Shown in pieces: positions 1 through 9,594 of a stretch of 64,000 nucleotides of DNA. Location: NCBI GenBank assembly GCA_905478195.1, contig CAJQHM010000037.1, positions 32,236-96,235 on the forward strand, read 5' to 3'. A program made the position numbers and the translations under genes. Source of the stretch: an uncultured Pseudomonadales bacterium. GTDB taxonomy: Bacteria; Pseudomonadota; Gammaproteobacteria; Pseudomonadales; Pseudohongiellaceae. The notes under the pieces were generated by a model. It saw nothing but the letters and a program-made list of their open reading frames with translations. It had not been told where the DNA came from and ran no database searches. Position 1 is the stretch's first letter. Each line of letters opens with the position of its first letter.

Positions 1-1439
1 AGAGAGTCTCGTTCCGCTTTAGAGAGCTTAAGACCTAACTTGGTTCGCCGCCAAAGAACATCATCCGCTGTTCTTGCCCATTCCTCTTTGCAAAGATAGT
101 CCACCTCTGCCTGATAGAGATTGTGACCGAACTTAACACCCAGGTCTCCTATGCTTCGCGCGTCACCAAGAATATCGAAACTTAGCGTGCCGTAGCTGTT
201 CAACCAGCGCGAAATGAGGTCGGGGCCCAACCAGGAATATTGCAAGACAAGCTTTTGAAACAGATGCTCCGGCAAATCGAAGTCACCGCCAGGTAATTTT
301 GCATTTGCAGTCCACGCCGGGCCCATCGTGGGTAAGGCGGTTTTTAATTTGGATAGAACCTCTTCTGCAAGCACGCGATAGGTAGTTACCTTGCCGCCAT
401 AGACCGAGAGCAAAGGATGAGGCTGCGTCTTAAGATCCAGGTTGTAATCGCGAGACACTTTGCTTGCGTTCTGCTCTTCCTCATCTATAAGTGGTCGGAC
501 CCCTGAATAACTGTAGACAACATCGGAGTGTAAGATTGACTTCTTAAAGTAGAGGTTCACGATCGACAGCAAGTAGTTTATTTCTTCCTTCGATATCTCG
601 ACGTGATCCAAACTTCCTTCATGCTCTTGTTCAGTCGTCCCTATTAATGTGTAATCTTGCAACCAGGGTATAACAAAAATTACCCTGCCATCGTGATGCT
701 GCAACATGAATGCCTGGGAACCCGTATGCATGCGCGGGACAACAATATGACTACCTTTGACCAGGCGTATATCATGTTCGGCCTTCTGTTTGCTTAACTG
801 CGCTGACAACGACGCAACCCAGGGACCCGCAGCATTTACTATAGCTCGGCACTCGATCTCGCGGTCTGTGTTGCGCCTGTGATCATGTAGAGTAACGCAC
901 CAACCCGCATCGGTGGCTCGCATGTCCATGCACTCTGTCCGCGTTAGTATCTGCGCTCCTTTGCGCTGCGCCTGCAGGGCATTGATGACTACCAGGCGGG
1001 AATCGTCAACTTGCGCATCCCAATACTCGAAGCCATGGGTAATTGCTGAGTTAAGCGGCCCATCGGGATCGATCTTAATAGCTTTAGAGCTGAGGAAACG
1101 CCTGCGTCTGGCCAGATTGTCATACAGGAACAAGCCAGCCCTAATCATCCACGAGCTACGCGAGTGAGGTAACTGAGGAATATGGAAAGCGAGGGGCTTA
1201 ATTATATGTGCTGCAGCGGCAGTAAGCAGTTCTCGTTCCTGCAAAGACTTTCGCACCAAACCAAACTCGTAATGCTCGAGATAACGCAAACCGCCGTGAA
1301 TCAGCTTAGTACTCCAGGAGGATGTTGCCGAGGCAAGGTCGCCCTTCTCACAGAGAACCACATCCAAACCGCGGCCAGCAGCGTCGGCTGCTATGCCAGC
1401 CCCATTAATACCGCCACCGACTATTACCAGATCATGCAT
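1..1439 (-). CDS. glpD: aerobic glycerol-3-phosphate dehydrogenase, 3' end cut by window edge
   Basis: FAD enzyme of the inner membrane that oxidises sn-glycerol 3-phosphate to dihydroxyacetone phosphate and passes electrons to quinone. I translated the minus strand by hand. ATG at 1439 opens with MHDLVIVGGGINGAGIAAD, a GxGxxG dinucleotide-binding loop, followed by ATSSWSTKLIHGGLRYLE, typical of GlpD. The frame stays open for about 479 codons to the left edge, so only the last part of a roughly 500-residue protein is missing. It is divergent from glpK, which supplies its substrate. Confidence 0.93.
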   Translation of the reverse strand, partial: MHDLVIVGGGINGAGIAADAAGRGLDVVLCEKGDLASATSSWSTKLIHGGLRYLEHYEFGLVRKSLQERELLTAAAAHIIKPLAFHIPQLPHSRSSWMIRAGLFLYDNLARRRRFLSSKAIKIDPDGPLNSAITHGFEYWDAQVDDSRLVVINALQAQRKGAQILTRTECMDMRATDAGWCVTLHDHRRNTDREIECRAIVNAAGPWVASLSAQLSKQKAEHDIRLVKGSHIVVPRMHTGSQAFMLQHHDGRVIFVIPWLQDYTLIGTTEQEHEGSLDHVEISKEEINYLLSIVNLYFKKSILHSDVVYSYSGVRPLIDEEEQNASKVSRDYNLDLKTQPHPLLSVYGGKVTTYRVLAEEVLSKLKTALPTMGPAWTANAKLPGGDFDLPEHLFQKLVLQYSWLGPDLISRWLNSYGTLSFDILGDARSIGDLGVKFGHNLYQAEVDYLCKEEWARTADDVLWRRTKLGLKLSKAERDS

Positions 1440-1631
1440 AGATTTAATTGACTCAGCTGCCCTTGCAAAAAGGCGTTAATCTTGCCCAAGAATTGGGGAG
1501 TTAGTGTAACATGGGGAACCCCTATTACTATGCTTCAATCCTCGCGCAGGCCCCAGAAAACGCCTGTCGCACTTAATTAGAGCAGTAAGGGGAATCAATT
1601 TTAGCTTGGTTCATTTTTAGAGATTTCGGCT
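1440..1631. promoter_or_regulatory. divergent glpD/glpK intergenic region with a candidate glpK promoter
   Basis: This 192-base gap must hold both promoters. On the plus strand TTGCCC at 1482-1487 and TGTAAC at 1505-1510 are 17 bases apart and could be a sigma70 promoter for glpK, although the -10 matches the consensus at only four of six positions. A small palindrome (TGGGG AA CCCC) lies just downstream near 1511-1521. I cannot identify a GlpR operator with confidence. Confidence 0.35.
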
Positions 1632-3149
1632 ATGGAAAATTGCATTCTCGCTATAGATCAGGGCACCACGAGTAGTCGCGCCCTGATCTTCGATTCTGAG
1701 GGAAACAAACTCTCCGTAGGACAGCAGGAATTTGCTCAGCAATTTCCTAACAATGGCTGGGTAGAACACGATGCCATGGAAATTTGGCAATCCACCATCG
1801 CCAGTTGTCACAGCGCCATTAAGTCGGCTTCTATTTCCGCTAATCAAATTCGCTGCATCGGAATAACCAATCAACGGGAAACCACTATCGTCTGGGACAG
1901 GCAGACAGGCCTGCCTATCTACAACGCAATCGTTTGGCAGGATAGAAGAACCAGCGACTTCTGCGAGGAGTTAAAAGCTCGGCAGCTGGAAGAAACAATA
2001 CAGCACAAGACCGGCCTTCTCATCGACGCCTACTTCTCTGCCAGCAAGATAAACTGGATTCTTGAGAATGTGAAGGGCGCAAGACAGCGCGCTGAGAACA
2101 GCGAACTCGCCTTCGGCACGGTCGACTGCTTCCTGCTCTGGCATCTGAGCAAGGGGCGCAGCCATCGTACAGATGCCACCAATGCGTCCAGAACCCAACT
2201 ATTCAATATTAAGACGCAGCAGTGGGATGAGGAACTATTGGCGATATTCGATATACCTGCCTCGATGCTTCCAAGCGTGGAAGACTGTGCAGCCGATTTT
2301 GGCGAATGTGATGCCGAGTTCTTCGGCAAGGCGATTCCGGTAACTGGAATTATCGGAGACCAGCAGGCAGCCGCCTTTGGCCAGTGCTGCTTCACTAGCG
2401 GTATGGCTAAGAGCACCTACGGCACTGGCTGCTTTCTCTTGCTGAATACAGGCGATCACATCGTAAAATCCGAGAACCGATTGCTTAGCACCGTAGCCTT
2501 TCGTTTAGGTGGTAAAGTCAGTTATGCGGTCGAAGGCAGCATCTTCATGGCTGGTGCCACCATGCAATGGGTGCGCGATGGCCTGCAGCTCATCCAACAT
2601 GCCAGCGACTCTGAATCATTGGCGGAAAAAGCCAGTGATGATCTGAGCGTCTATCTCGTGCCCGCATTTACCGGCCTGGGCGCGCCCTACTGGGATCCGG
2701 ATGCCAGAGGCGCAATATTTGGGCTAACCAGAGACAGCGGAATTATAGAGGTAGTAACAGCCGCCCTACTCTCCGTCTGCTACCAGAGCAAAGATTTACT
2801 CGTAGCTATCGAGGCGGATGGAGGCCGCGTCGAAAGTCTGCGCGTCGATGGCGGCATGGCTAATAATGACTATGTTATGCAGAAATTATCTGACCTGCTC
2901 GACGTAGAAGTACTTCGCCCCAAGCTGACAGAGACGACCGCTCTTGGCGCCGCTTACGTCGCAGGCCTGCAGGCAGGAATCTTTAAATCTCTGGAGGAAA
3001 TTACTGAGAAGTGGCAATTGCAGCAGTGCTTCGAGCCGCTTAAGGATGCTAGCTGGCGAGAGACACAATATAGCGGCTGGCTGGATTCAGTCGCAAGAAC
3101 GCGAACCAACGCCGCTACAAACGACAACAGAAAGGAAGAAGAAAATTGA
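1632..3149 (+). CDS. glpK: glycerol kinase
   Basis: Phosphorylates glycerol with ATP to sn-glycerol 3-phosphate in the cytoplasm, the entry step of glycerol catabolism. The 505-residue length is normal for GlpK. The FGGY-kinase phosphate-binding motif DQGTTSSRA begins at residue 9, and the C-terminal ATP-domain motif [11 protein letters not shown] lies near residue 409. Divergent glpD encodes the next step. No glpF facilitator is present in the window. The stop codon overlaps the start of the downstream phosphatase by four bases, so the two are likely translationally coupled. Confidence 0.97.
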   Translation: MENCILAIDQGTTSSRALIFDSEGNKLSVGQQEFAQQFPNNGWVEHDAMEIWQSTIASCHSAIKSASISANQIRCIGITNQRETTIVWDRQTGLPIYNAIVWQDRRTSDFCEELKARQLEETIQHKTGLLIDAYFSASKINWILENVKGARQRAENSELAFGTVDCFLLWHLSKGRSHRTDATNASRTQLFNIKTQQWDEELLAIFDIPASMLPSVEDCAADFGECDAEFFGKAIPVTGIIGDQQAAAFGQCCFTSGMAKSTYGTGCFLLLNTGDHIVKSENRLLSTVAFRLGGKVSYAVEGSIFMAGATMQWVRDGLQLIQHASDSESLAEKASDDLSVYLVPAFTGLGAPYWDPDARGAIFGLTRDSGIIEVVTAALLSVCYQSKDLLVAIEADGGRVESLRVDGGMANNDYVMQKLSDLLDVEVLRPKLTETTALGAAYVAGLQAGIFKSLEEITEKWQLQQCFEPLKDASWRETQYSGWLDSVARTRTNAATNDNRKEEEN

Positions 3150-3787
3150 CCTTGGAACTTCATCTAATTCGTCACGGAGAGACCGACTGGAATAGAGAAC
3201 GGCGCGTTCAGGGGCAGAGCGAATCGCAGCTGACGGCACTGGGCATTCAGCAGGCGCAGGAACTAGGCCAGCGCATTCGACATATAGAATTCGACAAAAT
3301 CTACTGCAGTAGCAGTCTGCGTACACGTCAGACTGCAGAGCATGCCTTTGGCAATGGAGAAACAGAGATTAGCTACCTGGATGAACTGCGGGAAATCTTC
3401 CTCGGCCCCTGGGAGGGACATCTGTACGCGGACCTCGCACAGCGAGAGCCCGAGTCTCATCAACACTTCTGGCAGCAGCCCCATCTCTTTCAGGTAGCTG
3501 GTGCAGAGAGTTTCTTCGACTTGCAGCAACGCGCCGTTGATGCCGTTGCCGACATAGAAACTACACACAAGAAAAATGCCAGCACTGCGCCTAAAATCGC
3601 GATTGTTAGCCACGGCGCATTGATAAAGTCTTATCTTTGTCATGTCGAAGGTCGTAGTATGGATCAATTATGGGAGCCCCCGCGAATGCACAATTGCGCC
3701 CACAGTATCGTTGCCATTAGCGCCAATGATGGCAATAGCGTAGCCAGTATCTTGCAATATGCTGACCAGCCAGTGAATGGGGAATAA
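3146..3787 (+). CDS. histidine phosphatase family protein (phosphoglycerate mutase-like)
   Basis: Branch-1 histidine phosphatase of 213 residues. The catalytic LIRHGET motif is at residues 7-13, with His10 as the predicted phospho-acceptor. Glu83 is a candidate acid, and the second catalytic histidine is in VSHG (His156). The start is a TTG at 3146 inside the glpK stop region, preceded by AGGAAGAAG, which explains the [11 protein letters not shown] start. Substrate cannot be read from sequence: candidates include small sugar phosphates or an alpha-ribazole-phosphatase-like activity. Position after glpK suggests a phosphorylated metabolite, but that is inference. Confidence 0.85.
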   Translation: MTLELHLIRHGETDWNRERRVQGQSESQLTALGIQQAQELGQRIRHIEFDKIYCSSSLRTRQTAEHAFGNGETEISYLDELREIFLGPWEGHLYADLAQREPESHQHFWQQPHLFQVAGAESFFDLQQRAVDAVADIETTHKKNASTAPKIAIVSHGALIKSYLCHVEGRSMDQLWEPPRMHNCAHSIVAISANDGNSVASILQYADQPVNGE

Positions 3788-3789
3788 CT

Positions 3790-4599
3790 ATGACTACCGA
3801 ACTAAGCGAACCATCCTTCATGAAATCGCGACGTGGACTAAAGGCTGCCGGGCTGGCTAGTCTCATAGCTGGACTCGGCCTGGGCCTGCTAACGCTGGCC
3901 TCAGCCGCGGGCATCTGGCTAGGCCTCTGGGATTTCCGGCGCGGTTTCTCCCTCCTGGGGGCGGCCAACCAATACGGACAGTGGGTCGCCTGGGCTTGCA
4001 CCGCATTGGCCATCGCCACTGTCCTAAGCGGGCAGCTATTTAGCATTAAGAATGCCGGCAAGTTCATCGGGTTCGCCGCGATCGGCGCACTGCTGGCATG
4101 GGTAGCGTATCTGATTCCTGAAAGCTTCCGGCCCGGCGAAGGTGTGAACTATCCCCCTATACACGATATATCCACGAACCGAGTTAACCCTCCCGAGTTT
4201 GTCGCGGTAGTGCCGCTTCGTGCCGATGCGCCTAACACCCTGGTCTATGGTGGTTCGAACAATATGACCCCAAAACGATTAATCGAACTGACCGATAAAG
4301 CCTTTCCCGATCTAGTCACACAGCGCTACAGCGAATCGGAAGATGCAATATTTACAAAGGCCGTTGATGCCGTTTCTGAACTAGGCTGGGAATTGGTTGC
4401 AGCCGATGCATCCGCAGGGCGAATCGAGGCAACAGACACTACCTTCTGGTTCCGCTTCAAGGACGACATAGTGATCAAGATTACCCGTCAGGGGCCCGAT
4501 ACCGTAGTCGATGCCAGATCAGTATCCCGAGTAGGCACCGGGGACGTTGGCGCAAATGCGATACGGCTGCGTAAGCTGTTTGCCTTGCTGGAAGATTAA
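3790..4599 (+). CDS. DUF1499 domain membrane protein
   Basis: 269 residues. Residues about 15-115 hold three predicted membrane segments. Residues about 130-269 match the DUF1499 pattern, including a region where residues predicted to be exposed (WELVAADASAGRIEATDTT, then WFRFKDDIVIKI) alternate in beta strands, ending VSRVGTGDVGANAIRLRK. The function of DUF1499 proteins is not established. The gene starts two bases after the phosphatase stop and probably belongs to the glpK transcript. Confidence 0.75.
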   Translation: MTTELSEPSFMKSRRGLKAAGLASLIAGLGLGLLTLASAAGIWLGLWDFRRGFSLLGAANQYGQWVAWACTALAIATVLSGQLFSIKNAGKFIGFAAIGALLAWVAYLIPESFRPGEGVNYPPIHDISTNRVNPPEFVAVVPLRADAPNTLVYGGSNNMTPKRLIELTDKAFPDLVTQRYSESEDAIFTKAVDAVSELGWELVAADASAGRIEATDTTFWFRFKDDIVIKITRQGPDTVVDARSVSRVGTGDVGANAIRLRKLFALLED

Positions 4600-4646
4600 C
4601 CGAGCCCTGCGCCAAAAATTAGATAGAGCGTATTTAGAACGAGACC

Positions 4647-5141
4647 ATGCAGTTACAGAAGAAAACCATCAACATGCTTTGCTTCGCCGGCATAGTGCTA
4701 GGCGTATTAGCCGTATCTCAGCTTATTGGCTACTGGGTGAACAGCACTATCCCGGAGAATACCTCCGTAGAATTGAACAGCCTGATTCACTTCACCCATA
4801 TTCGCAACCACGGCGGCGTGTTCGGCATGCTGCAAGGCATGGGTGGAATTTTCGCGGTGATCAGTATCGCGCTTCTGCTGGGCGTTAGCGCCTATCTCTG
4901 GTTTAGCCCATCGATAATGCGCTACGAATACATCTGCTTCGGTTTCATAGTCGGTGGCGGCGCCAGCAACATACTCGATAGATTTGTTTACGGCAGTGTG
5001 ATCGACTTTATCGATATCCAACATATTCCCTACTGGAACTATGTATTCAATACCGCCGATGTCATGGTTCATGTAGGCATATGGCCACTGCTGGTTTTAA
5101 GCTTTCTCGCAGGTTCTGACGACATTGCTACAAGCAGTTAA
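4647..5141 (+). CDS. signal peptidase II-like (LspA family) protein, atypical N-terminus
   Basis: Lipoprotein signal peptidases are four-pass inner-membrane aspartyl proteases that remove signal peptides from prolipoproteins. In this 164-residue protein the NxGxxFG-like RNHGGVFG is at residues 53-60, a GGGASNILDR segment is at 103-112, and the two catalytic aspartates fit Asp120 (SVIDFID) and Asp138 (FNTAD). The canonical DQxTK motif in the first helix is instead SQLIGY (residues 24-29), so the usual Asp and Lys are absent. It may be a divergent second copy rather than the housekeeping lspA, which normally sits with ileS. Confidence 0.75.
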   Translation: MQLQKKTINMLCFAGIVLGVLAVSQLIGYWVNSTIPENTSVELNSLIHFTHIRNHGGVFGMLQGMGGIFAVISIALLLGVSAYLWFSPSIMRYEYICFGFIVGGGASNILDRFVYGSVIDFIDIQHIPYWNYVFNTADVMVHVGIWPLLVLSFLAGSDDIATSS

Positions 5142-5170
5142 TCGAGCTCTCTCACCCATATCAGCAAAGC

Positions 5171-5208
5171 ACAAAAAAACCCGACCGGCTTAGCCGATCG
5201 GGTTTTGT
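5171..5208 (+). terminator. rho-independent terminator after the glpK-lspA-like operon
   Basis: The stem pairs acccgaccggc with gccgatcgggt around a short TTA loop and is followed by TTTT. The A-run on the 5' side could also let it act on the minus strand, where it would end the pilin remnant. Confidence 0.8.
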
Positions 5209-5238
5209 CTTCGCTCTTGAACTATCTAACTGCTAGTT

Positions 5239-5505
5239 TTAGATTCTGTAACAGATCGTATAAACGTTGTCTCCAGAATAAAGCGCCGCGAGCACTGCGT
5301 TGCTTGGGCTAGTGTTAACACCACTAGTACCGATAGTAGCCCGCAGACGACCCGTTGCTCCTAAGCCATCGTCAGGTTCATTGTCGATAGAGATCGCAGC
5401 CGAGCCCGGAACCTGGCTCAAACACACTTCCGTGCCGGTCAAGTTACCGCCCATTGCAGCGGTAGTTACGCCCATGAATCCACCCCATGCGTTAGTAGGT
5501 TACGT
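5239..5505 (-). pseudogene. type IV pilin C-terminal remnant (putative)
   Basis: An open minus-strand frame encodes PTNAWGGFMGVTTAAMGGNL... and ends ...NVYTICYRI. An N-x-W-G-G segment followed by a beta-rich region with two cysteines near the end is typical of the C-terminal half of type IV pilins and pseudopilins. The frame is closed upstream by a TAA at about 5506. No prepilin N-terminus of the GFTLIEL type could be found on the minus strand up to 5886. It lies immediately downstream of a PilB-type ATPase gene, which favours a decayed pilin gene. The assignment is tentative because it rests on pattern only. Confidence 0.4.
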
Positions 5506-5816
5506 TGCAAAAGTAATGTAATTATTAAATGACTGGTTGATAGAGTATATTTTCTTATGTCAGAAAGAAAACTCTCAGCCACCGAAGCGGGCACAAAAAA
5601 AACAGTTCAAAGACACATCTCAGAATCAAGAGACAGTGACTTGACAACAACGCTTACCTTGTCTAGCCAAAAATGCTTGCCGTATCTGCACTCCGACTCA
5701 CAGCCATTTTGGCATCAGCAAATGGAGGTAATTAAGGTATTTATCTTACAGACATGCTTCGAGTTGAAGACAATCGCCCTGCCCGTTTAGTCTGCACAAC
5801 AACGTTTGACTAACCA
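5506..5816. other. intergenic stretch with no convincing gene
   Basis: Between the pilin remnant and the pilB terminator. Open frames here on either strand show no signal peptide, family motif or good ribosome-binding site. It may be decayed sequence from the 5' half of the pilin gene. Confidence 0.5.
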
Positions 5817-5858
5817 CTAAAAAAAGCCTGGCCATCGACAGATGAGCAGGCTTTCTAT
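5817..5858 (-). terminator. rho-independent terminator of the pilB-like gene
   Basis: On the minus strand AAAGCCTG and CAGGCTTT pair around a loop of about 20 bases and are followed by a run of Ts (plus-strand A-run at 5819-5825). It lies directly downstream of the ATPase stop codon. Confidence 0.7.
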
Positions 5859-5886
5859 ATCTTTCCAAGACCGACCCTACTTCAAT

Positions 5887-8196
5887 TTACAGAGTTCGAA
5901 TCTGTGTATAGTCGGTATAGCCCAGTAGAATTTTCTCGATACCATCTTGCTTTCTGGTGTGCATGCCATCCTTAATTGCAGCGAGGTGAATTTCAGCTGC
6001 TGGCGCCCTACGCAAGATCATCTTCTTGATTTCCGAATTATTAATGAGCAGTTCGTGTATACCCATACGACCACGGTAACCTGTATCCAAACAATCCATA
6101 CAACCCGGCGCCTTATACAGCGTAAACTCACCCTTCTGCGTAAAATCTTTACGCCAATCTTCAATTTGAGCAGCAACTTCCTCATCCGTTGCCGCTGATC
6201 TCGAACCGTCGGGAATTGCCTCACTACAATATTCAGCAGCAAGAAATTCAAGTTCGCGCGCCTCTGGCACATAAGGCTTCTTGCATGAAGTACACAGTGT
6301 TTTTGTTAGACGTTGCGACAATACACCAATCATAGCGTCGGCGAAGTTGAATGGATCCATATCCATATCCAACAAGCGGATTATACTCTCCGCTGCGCTA
6401 TTGGTGTGTAGTGTAGACAATACCAGGTGACCTGTTAGTGAGGCCTCGACCGCCGTAGAGGCTATTTCATGGTCACGCATCTCGCCCACCATGATGATGT
6501 CTGGATCGGCACGCAAAAATGCTCGCATCGCAGCGGCGAAGGTCATCCCCACTTTATCGTTCACCTCGACTTGGCGCAGTCCCGGCTGCGTTATTTCCAC
6601 GGGATCTTCCGCCGTCCATATTTTACGCTCTGTTCCATTCAAGTAATTTAGAACTGAATGCAGGGTTGTACTCTTACCCGAGCCGGTAGGACCACAGACT
6701 AGAAACAAGCCATAGGGCCTGGAGACACCATCTAGCAATCGATCGAGATTATTGCTGCTCAAGCCGATCGCGTTGACAGGCATGCACTTGCCACCGCTAA
6801 GCAGTCGAATTACCACGTCTTCGATGCCACCGGCAGTGGGAATAGTAGCGACACGTAACTCAACATCAATCGGCGCAAAATGCCGAAAGTTAATCTTTCC
6901 GTCTTGGGGTTTATTCTTGTTGGAAATATCCAAATGAGCCATGACCTTTATTCTCGAAACAAATACGGCTCGATATTTCGTTGGAAATTTATAATAAGTA
7001 GCCAAGACGCCATCTTTACGAAAGCGCACGACTACTTTCTGTTTACCCATTCCAGGTTCGATATGGATGTCTGACACTTTCTGGCGATGCGCATCTTCAA
7101 TTATCTTGTTTACGATACGCACCACAACGTTATCTGTAACCTGAGCAGTCTCTGCCGCCGAGAATAGAGTTTCGTCATAAGAGTCGTCATCATCCTCCCC
7201 CTCTACTTCACCGTCGAAATCGGCAATGGTCGACTCGATATCTTCCGAGGAATAGTAGAACTGCAGTGCCCAATTGATGTCTTCCGGAGACGCCATCACT
7301 GGCTCAACATATTTGTTGATATTTAAGCTGAGCGCGTCTGTAACCTGACAATCCATTGGGTTCTCTATGGCGACAACAATCTTTCCTTCATAGACGTAGA
7401 GGGGAACGACTTTATGCTTAAAGGCAATTGCCGCGGTCAGGACTCGAATAACCTCCGGCTCGACGATGAATTCGCGCAGATTAACGAACGGAATTCCTAA
7501 TTTCTTCGCTAAGCTCTGCTGAATTTCGTCCTTTGCGATTACGCCGCTATTAACTAAGATTTCACCGAGAGCACTCTTACGTTTCTTCTTCTGTTCTTTC
7601 AACGCCTCATCAAGCTGCGCTTCCGTAACCAAATCTTCTGAGAGGAGAATCTCGCCGAGTTTCAGGTTCGGCATATTCTTCTGCCTGGACAGAGCGCCTT
7701 CTAGCTCGTCCGCATCAACAATCTTCTGACTAACTAAGTACTCACCAATCGTACGCGATCGTTCTGTCTGTTGTTCCTCGAGCGCTGTACTTAACGCCTC
7801 CTGAGACATCTGCTTCTCTTGAACGAGTAAATCACCGATCTGTCCACCAATAGCATTGCTTTCTACCGCAGTCTTAGACACAAAAAGGTGTGTACAGTAG
7901 CGCCACTTGCGGCCAATTTTTGTTTGCTCGTAAAAATGTATTCCATTCTTGTCATTACGCGAGCCATAAGTCTTGCCGGTGATCTCAGTTCTATCCTTAA
8001 AGAAGACCTCGAACGATCTTGCGGCCGTATCAACATCCAGACCCTCTATTTTCTCCTCCGTGTTATTGCTAGCTAACATCGACTGATAGGGTTTCTCCAG
8101 GCGAAGAAACTTGATGGAGCTCATATCAATATCAGTCTGCGTGGTCGCCCGCGGCTCAAGAATACTAATTATTTCTGTTGCCACATTGAACTGCAC
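5887..8196 (-). CDS. GspE/PilB family type II secretion/type IV pilus assembly ATPase (main frame)
   Basis: Hexameric cytoplasmic ATPase that powers pilus or pseudopilus polymerisation. The main frame has 769 codons. After an N-terminal beta-rich segment come repeated GspE-N/MshEN-type helical units (IGDLLVQ, IGEYLVSQ, LGEILLS, LGEILVNSG) over residues about 110-260. The ATPase core follows, with Walker A GPTGSGKST near residue 501 and DIIMVGEMRDHEIA as Asp box and Walker B. A tetracysteine zinc element is formed by CTSC and CMDC near the C-terminus. The GTG at 8196 is only the first start in this frame: homologous coding continues upstream to a frameshift (see 8197-8378). Downstream lies a pilin remnant. 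Confidence 0.9.
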   Translation of the reverse strand: MQFNVATEIISILEPRATTQTDIDMSSIKFLRLEKPYQSMLASNNTEEKIEGLDVDTAARSFEVFFKDRTEITGKTYGSRNDKNGIHFYEQTKIGRKWRYCTHLFVSKTAVESNAIGGQIGDLLVQEKQMSQEALSTALEEQQTERSRTIGEYLVSQKIVDADELEGALSRQKNMPNLKLGEILLSEDLVTEAQLDEALKEQKKKRKSALGEILVNSGVIAKDEIQQSLAKKLGIPFVNLREFIVEPEVIRVLTAAIAFKHKVVPLYVYEGKIVVAIENPMDCQVTDALSLNINKYVEPVMASPEDINWALQFYYSSEDIESTIADFDGEVEGEDDDDSYDETLFSAAETAQVTDNVVVRIVNKIIEDAHRQKVSDIHIEPGMGKQKVVVRFRKDGVLATYYKFPTKYRAVFVSRIKVMAHLDISNKNKPQDGKINFRHFAPIDVELRVATIPTAGGIEDVVIRLLSGGKCMPVNAIGLSSNNLDRLLDGVSRPYGLFLVCGPTGSGKSTTLHSVLNYLNGTERKIWTAEDPVEITQPGLRQVEVNDKVGMTFAAAMRAFLRADPDIIMVGEMRDHEIASTAVEASLTGHLVLSTLHTNSAAESIIRLLDMDMDPFNFADAMIGVLSQRLTKTLCTSCKKPYVPEARELEFLAAEYCSEAIPDGSRSAATDEEVAAQIEDWRKDFTQKGEFTLYKAPGCMDCLDTGYRGRMGIHELLINNSEIKKMILRRAPAAEIHLAAIKDGMHTRKQDGIEKILLGYTDYTQIRTL

Positions 8197-8378
8197 GAGC
8201 TTACCCTTGATGCGGGTATTATTGTTCAGCTCGATAGTTACCGAGGTATTTGAGTATTCAGGGCCTTCATGGACATCCGAGAACGGAGGTGTGGCTGCAG
8301 GTCTATCTTCATTGCGCCTGGGGATTGAGTAGCCATACCAACTGGCGGCTCAATCATAATCAATGCTTCGCTCTGCAT
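8197..8378 (-). pseudogene. frameshifted true 5' end of the PilB-like gene
   Basis: ATG at 8378 follows a strong GAGGAG ribosome-binding site and starts MQSEALIMIEPPVGMATQSP, but this frame ends at TAA 8238-8240. The frame of the ATPase is open from 8349 without any ATG and reads RRNEDRPAATPPFSDVHEGP, later TSVTIELNNNTRIKGKLV, running straight into the annotated protein. One extra base in the CCCC run (plus-strand gggg 8320-8323) would join the two into a single protein of about 830 residues. Sequencing error, recent mutation and slippage cannot be told apart here. Confidence 0.75.
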
Positions 8379-8616
8379 TATTGCTCCTCAGCTCCTGCCG
8401 GCCAATAACGACTGCGGCAGAAGATGCTGTGATGCGTGCTAATTGGGATGACGAAAATGTTTTGGTCGATCAATGAAGTACTCTAGCAGGATTTGGAAAA
8501 CTGCACAATTTGTGTATCTATCTGTTTTTATTGCTTATTTAAACAGATATAAAACTCAATTCCGCCGTTTTTGGCGTAGTCGATGTTCTCACTGAGTCTA
8601 CGCCCTGCATCAGGAT

Positions 8617-9531
8617 TTATCTTATTAATTTAGCTCGGCAGAAAATAAGCAATCTGGCCAAGGTTCCAGTGGTCATGCCCACTCCGGCGAGCACCAGCAT
8701 ACAGGCGAATAACATGAATGTTGTGACTTCTTCCGCAAGAAAGAGGTTCCCCCAAAACAGGCTAAACAGAGGTATGAGGAAGGTATTGGTAACGGCGAGA
8801 TTCGAGCCTATGCGCGAGATGAGACGATAGAAGAGTACGAAGGCGAAGCCGGTGCAGACAATCCCAAGAGAGAATACACTAAACCAGATTGAACCCGTAG
8901 GTAACACATCAGGCATCTGCCAATAGGCAAACGGCAGCAGCATGATCGAGGAGAATAGTAAACTGCCGGTGGTAATCGCCAAACCACTTACCTTGTACAA
9001 GTGTGCGGCAGTTAGATTGATTGCAAGGCCGTAGAGCACAGCCCCCAGCAAACCCGCTGCAATCGCCTTCAGGGGTGCGTTAGCCGTTATAGGCCCTGAG
9101 TAGCTCAGCATCAAAAGCACCACTCCAAAGAACCCTAGCAGCATACCCATGACGGCGGTCAGGGATAACTTTTGCTGCCAGAAAGTAAATGCAAGGATAG
9201 CTGTAAAGAACGGAACAGTTGCATTGAGTATCGAAGCGAACCCCGCCCCGATACTTAAAGTTGCATAGGCCAAAAGACAGAATGGCAGCGTCATATTGCA
9301 GAGGCTAAGCACGAAGAGTGAGCGCCAGTTTGCAATTATCTCATGATGCTTCTTCATCGCTATACAGAGCGGCAACAACACCAATAGACCAGATGCCACG
9401 CGCATTTCTATAAGAAAGAAGGGTCCAAATACCGGAGAACTCACCCGTAAGAAGAGAAAGGATGCTCCCCAAATTGCGGAGAGCAATATAAGCACCAGAT
9501 AGTCTTCTAGCGCGGGTTTGCTAGCCTGCAT
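8617..9531 (-). CDS. EamA/DMT superfamily permease
   Basis: 304 residues, almost entirely hydrophobic, with about ten membrane segments arranged as two EamA repeats. The first begins ILLSAIWGASFLFLRVSS, and the second starts near residue 150. This is the size and pattern of RhaT/YdcZ/RarD-type drug/metabolite exporters. Substrate is unknown. The gene starts 63 bases after the aminotransferase stop on the same strand, so an amino acid or related metabolite is plausible. Confidence 0.88.
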   Translation of the reverse strand: MQASKPALEDYLVLILLSAIWGASFLFLRVSSPVFGPFFLIEMRVASGLLVLLPLCIAMKKHHEIIANWRSLFVLSLCNMTLPFCLLAYATLSIGAGFASILNATVPFFTAILAFTFWQQKLSLTAVMGMLLGFFGVVLLMLSYSGPITANAPLKAIAAGLLGAVLYGLAINLTAAHLYKVSGLAITTGSLLFSSIMLLPFAYWQMPDVLPTGSIWFSVFSLGIVCTGFAFVLFYRLISRIGSNLAVTNTFLIPLFSLFWGNLFLAEEVTTFMLFACMLVLAGVGMTTGTLARLLIFCRAKLIR

Positions 9532-9594
9532 AGAGGGAACACCTACTCAGAGGAAAGCCTGAGCTGTTGTTAATTGACCGACAATCAAGTTGGG

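Noticed and set aside
5557..5790. Plus-strand 77-codon frame beside the pilin remnant
   Set aside because: No family signal, no good ribosome site, and opposite strand to the pilus genes. Treated as chance.
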